From positions 1 to 39,715 of the forward strand of contig JAJFUM010000213.1 in the NCBI GenBank assembly GCA_021372415.1: a DNA stretch of 39,715 nucleotides, given 5' to 3'. Both the position numbers and the translations under genes were made by a program. Below are positions 39,648-39,715 of the stretch, one piece after another; the stretch's first letter is position 1, and each line of letters starts with the position of its first letter. This DNA is from Deltaproteobacteria bacterium (GTDB lineage Bacteria > Desulfobacterota > Syntrophia > Syntrophales > UBA5619). Below the pieces are notes generated by a model, which saw only the letters and a list, made by a program, of their open reading frames with translations, did not search any database and had not been told where the DNA came from.

Positions 39648-39715
39648 CGGCCCCCAGCGCTTCCTTCCTGCTCAGGCGGATCTTCCCCTGCTTGTCCACC
39701 TCGAGCACTTTCACC
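39637..39715 (-). CDS. pnp: polyribonucleotide nucleotidyltransferase, C-terminal end
   Basis: Only the last 25 residues are in the window: VKVLEVDKQGKIRLSRKEAL and a short tail before TAA. This is the end of an S1 RNA-binding domain, and the wording is characteristic of polynucleotide phosphorylase. The M16 peptidase gene directly follows, as in many related genomes. The gene continues past the right edge. Confidence 0.82.
   Translation of the reverse strand, partial: VKVLEVDKQGKIRLSRKEALGADGQ

Overview
The window is GC-rich bacterial chromosome of a Gram-negative, largely anaerobic organism. An outer membrane is implied by a beta-barrel porin, the Kdo transferase WaaA, the PilQ secretin and a lipobox protein. 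Anaerobic metabolism is implied by a four-subunit 2-oxoacid:ferredoxin oxidoreductase beside an acyl-CoA dehydrogenase, a 3-hydroxyacyl-CoA dehydrogenase and an AMP-forming acetyl-CoA synthetase. This mix, with a DUF39 homocysteine-biosynthesis protein and the pnp-M16 protease-dut order, suggests a Desulfobacterota (Syntrophia-like) bacterium. That assignment is inference from gene content only.

Layout, left to right. (1) 1-3736: the 5' two-thirds of acs on the minus strand, a 1.07-kb non-coding region with candidate promoters, operator-like repeats and a hairpin-rich leader, then a porin with a strong terminator. (2) 3840-11649: a plus-strand run of hflX, a small single-pass membrane protein, a GT-C-type membrane glycosyltransferase and two paralogous TMTC-like membrane/TPR proteins. 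(3) 12045-15046: a gamma-delta-alpha-beta ferredoxin oxidoreductase operon. (4) 15124-18794: waaA (minus) divergent from rpe (plus), then a Tat-signal-bearing acetamidase/formamidase homologue. (5) 18870-22359: a minus-strand set of nitronate monooxygenase-like flavoprotein, acyl-CoA dehydrogenase and 3-hydroxybutyryl-CoA dehydrogenase, with a 115-bp nested inverted repeat inside. (6) 22760-25701: a NYN-domain RNase homologue, DNA polymerase III delta with a long insertion, a LOG-family protein and ribosomal protein S21. (7) 25844-29920: a tight minus-strand operon of TPR protein, M24 peptidase, GcvH, LipM-like octanoyltransferase and HisC, with its own promoter and terminator. (8) 30227-36446: an FtsB-like gene followed by pilM-N-O-P-Q and a SEL1-repeat lipoprotein, preceded by an attenuator-like leader and a TGTGA-N6-TCACA palindrome. 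(9) 36711-39715: DUF39 protein, dUTPase, M16 peptidase and the last codons of pnp.

How the genes fit together. Blocks 1, 3 and 5 together suggest acyl-CoA, acetyl-CoA and ferredoxin-linked carbon metabolism. Block 8 is the inner-membrane alignment complex and secretin of a type IV pilus; pilA, pilB, pilC and pilT are elsewhere. Block 7 joins an octanoyltransferase to its expected carrier GcvH without the rest of the glycine cleavage system. Most of the window is housekeeping. The parts least explained by known families are the structured porin leader, the TMTC-like membrane cluster, the nested inverted repeat at 19981-20095, the SEL1 lipoprotein beside pilQ and the leader ahead of the ftsB-pil operon.
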